A stretch of 64,000 bases of DNA from Ignelater luminosus (lineage: Eukaryota > Arthropoda > Insecta > Coleoptera > Elateridae), in contig VTPC01090585.1 in the NCBI GenBank assembly GCA_011009095.1, forward strand, positions 310,001 to 374,000, written 5' to 3'. The notes beneath the pieces were generated by a model. The model ran no database searches, was not told the DNA's origin, and saw nothing but the letters and a program-made list of their open reading frames with translations. Both the position numbers and the translations under genes were made by a program. Positions 63,650 through 64,000 of the stretch are shown in pieces. Position 1 is the first letter of the stretch. The number at the start of each line of letters is the position of its first letter.

Positions 63650-64000
63650 AAATAATAAGTTCCAACATATTTACTTCGAGATATTTATCTGAACTAATGT
63701 GAAGTTATGCTTTATTTTTGCTAATTTGTCACGTAATGGTAATAACTAATGTGAAATTTATAAAAGTAAGTACAAATCATAATCAGTAAGTAACAAACTG
63801 AAATAGGAAATGGATGGCACACAAAACATTTTTTTTGTGTTTGGGAGTATTGCATTAAGTTCATTTTGACAAATTGCTAAGTTTATGTCTTCTCGACATT
63901 TAACAGCTTATAGAACAAGAACAGATAGATTAAGTAAGGTTAGGTTAGATATGAACATGTGGTAAATTAAATACCATATTGGCTAAGAAGTTGAAATCGA
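63650..64000. other. No recognisable gene
   Basis: AT-rich tail of the window. AAGGTTAGGTTAG near 63937 is a short motif and not a telomeric array. Confidence 0.5.

Noticed and set aside
63930-63952. AAGGTTAGGTTAG resembling the insect TTAGG telomere repeat
   Set aside because: Only about two units inside ordinary sequence.

Overview
This window is AT-rich eukaryotic DNA, almost certainly from an insect. It carries two different mariner-superfamily transposons, a Tc1 remnant, pogo-like and hAT-like MITEs, and a repeat family that I associate with insect genomes. No complete host gene is present. There is no rRNA, no convincing tRNA, no CRISPR array and no prokaryotic signal.

The one host coding segment I can support is on the minus strand at 44898-45050. 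It encodes a signal peptide followed by the start of the pro-domain of a furin-like proprotein convertase, and it ends at a consensus GTAAGT splice donor right after the codons for NLGQ. I found no second furin exon to the left, so about 44.9 kb (1-44897) reads as part of one very long intron. The right part (45051-64000) is then 5' UTR, upstream intron or intergenic DNA. A pyrimidine tract followed by CAG|GTACGT on the same strand at about 25503-25530 looks like a recursive splice site inside that intron.

The rest is mobile-element sediment of several ages. Youngest are an apparently complete mariner (10431-11747: intact 347-codon DD34D transposase, identical 27-bp inverted repeats, TA flanks) and a DD41D rosa-like element (62203-63511: identical 31-bp inverted repeats, one in-frame stop in the transposase). 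Older are a candidate 2.5-kb element (about 13884-16396) around a frameshifted transposase-like pseudogene of a multicopy insect family, and a Tc1-like pseudogene (about 34720-35130) that has lost its catalytic centre. Short non-autonomous elements include a 141-bp hAT-type MITE with a perfect 8-bp target duplication (60438-60578), a 141-bp pogo-type MITE (25640-25780) and a 184-bp inverted-repeat element (26609-26792).

Repeats that fit none of these are a 290-bp unit duplicated at 511-520 bp spacing (24.3-25.15 kb), a dispersed repeat in two copies 19 kb apart (27.0 and 45.9 kb), a foldback structure (39.78-40.35 kb), a degenerate array at 48.0-49.5 kb, and two short tandem arrays (9.08-9.21 and 63.55-63.65 kb). 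Long stretches hold nothing I can name. Some of higher GC (about 20.3-22.8, 30.1-31.2, 38-39.1, 42-43, 52.1-54.3 and 56-58.4 kb) may be transposons decayed past recognition.
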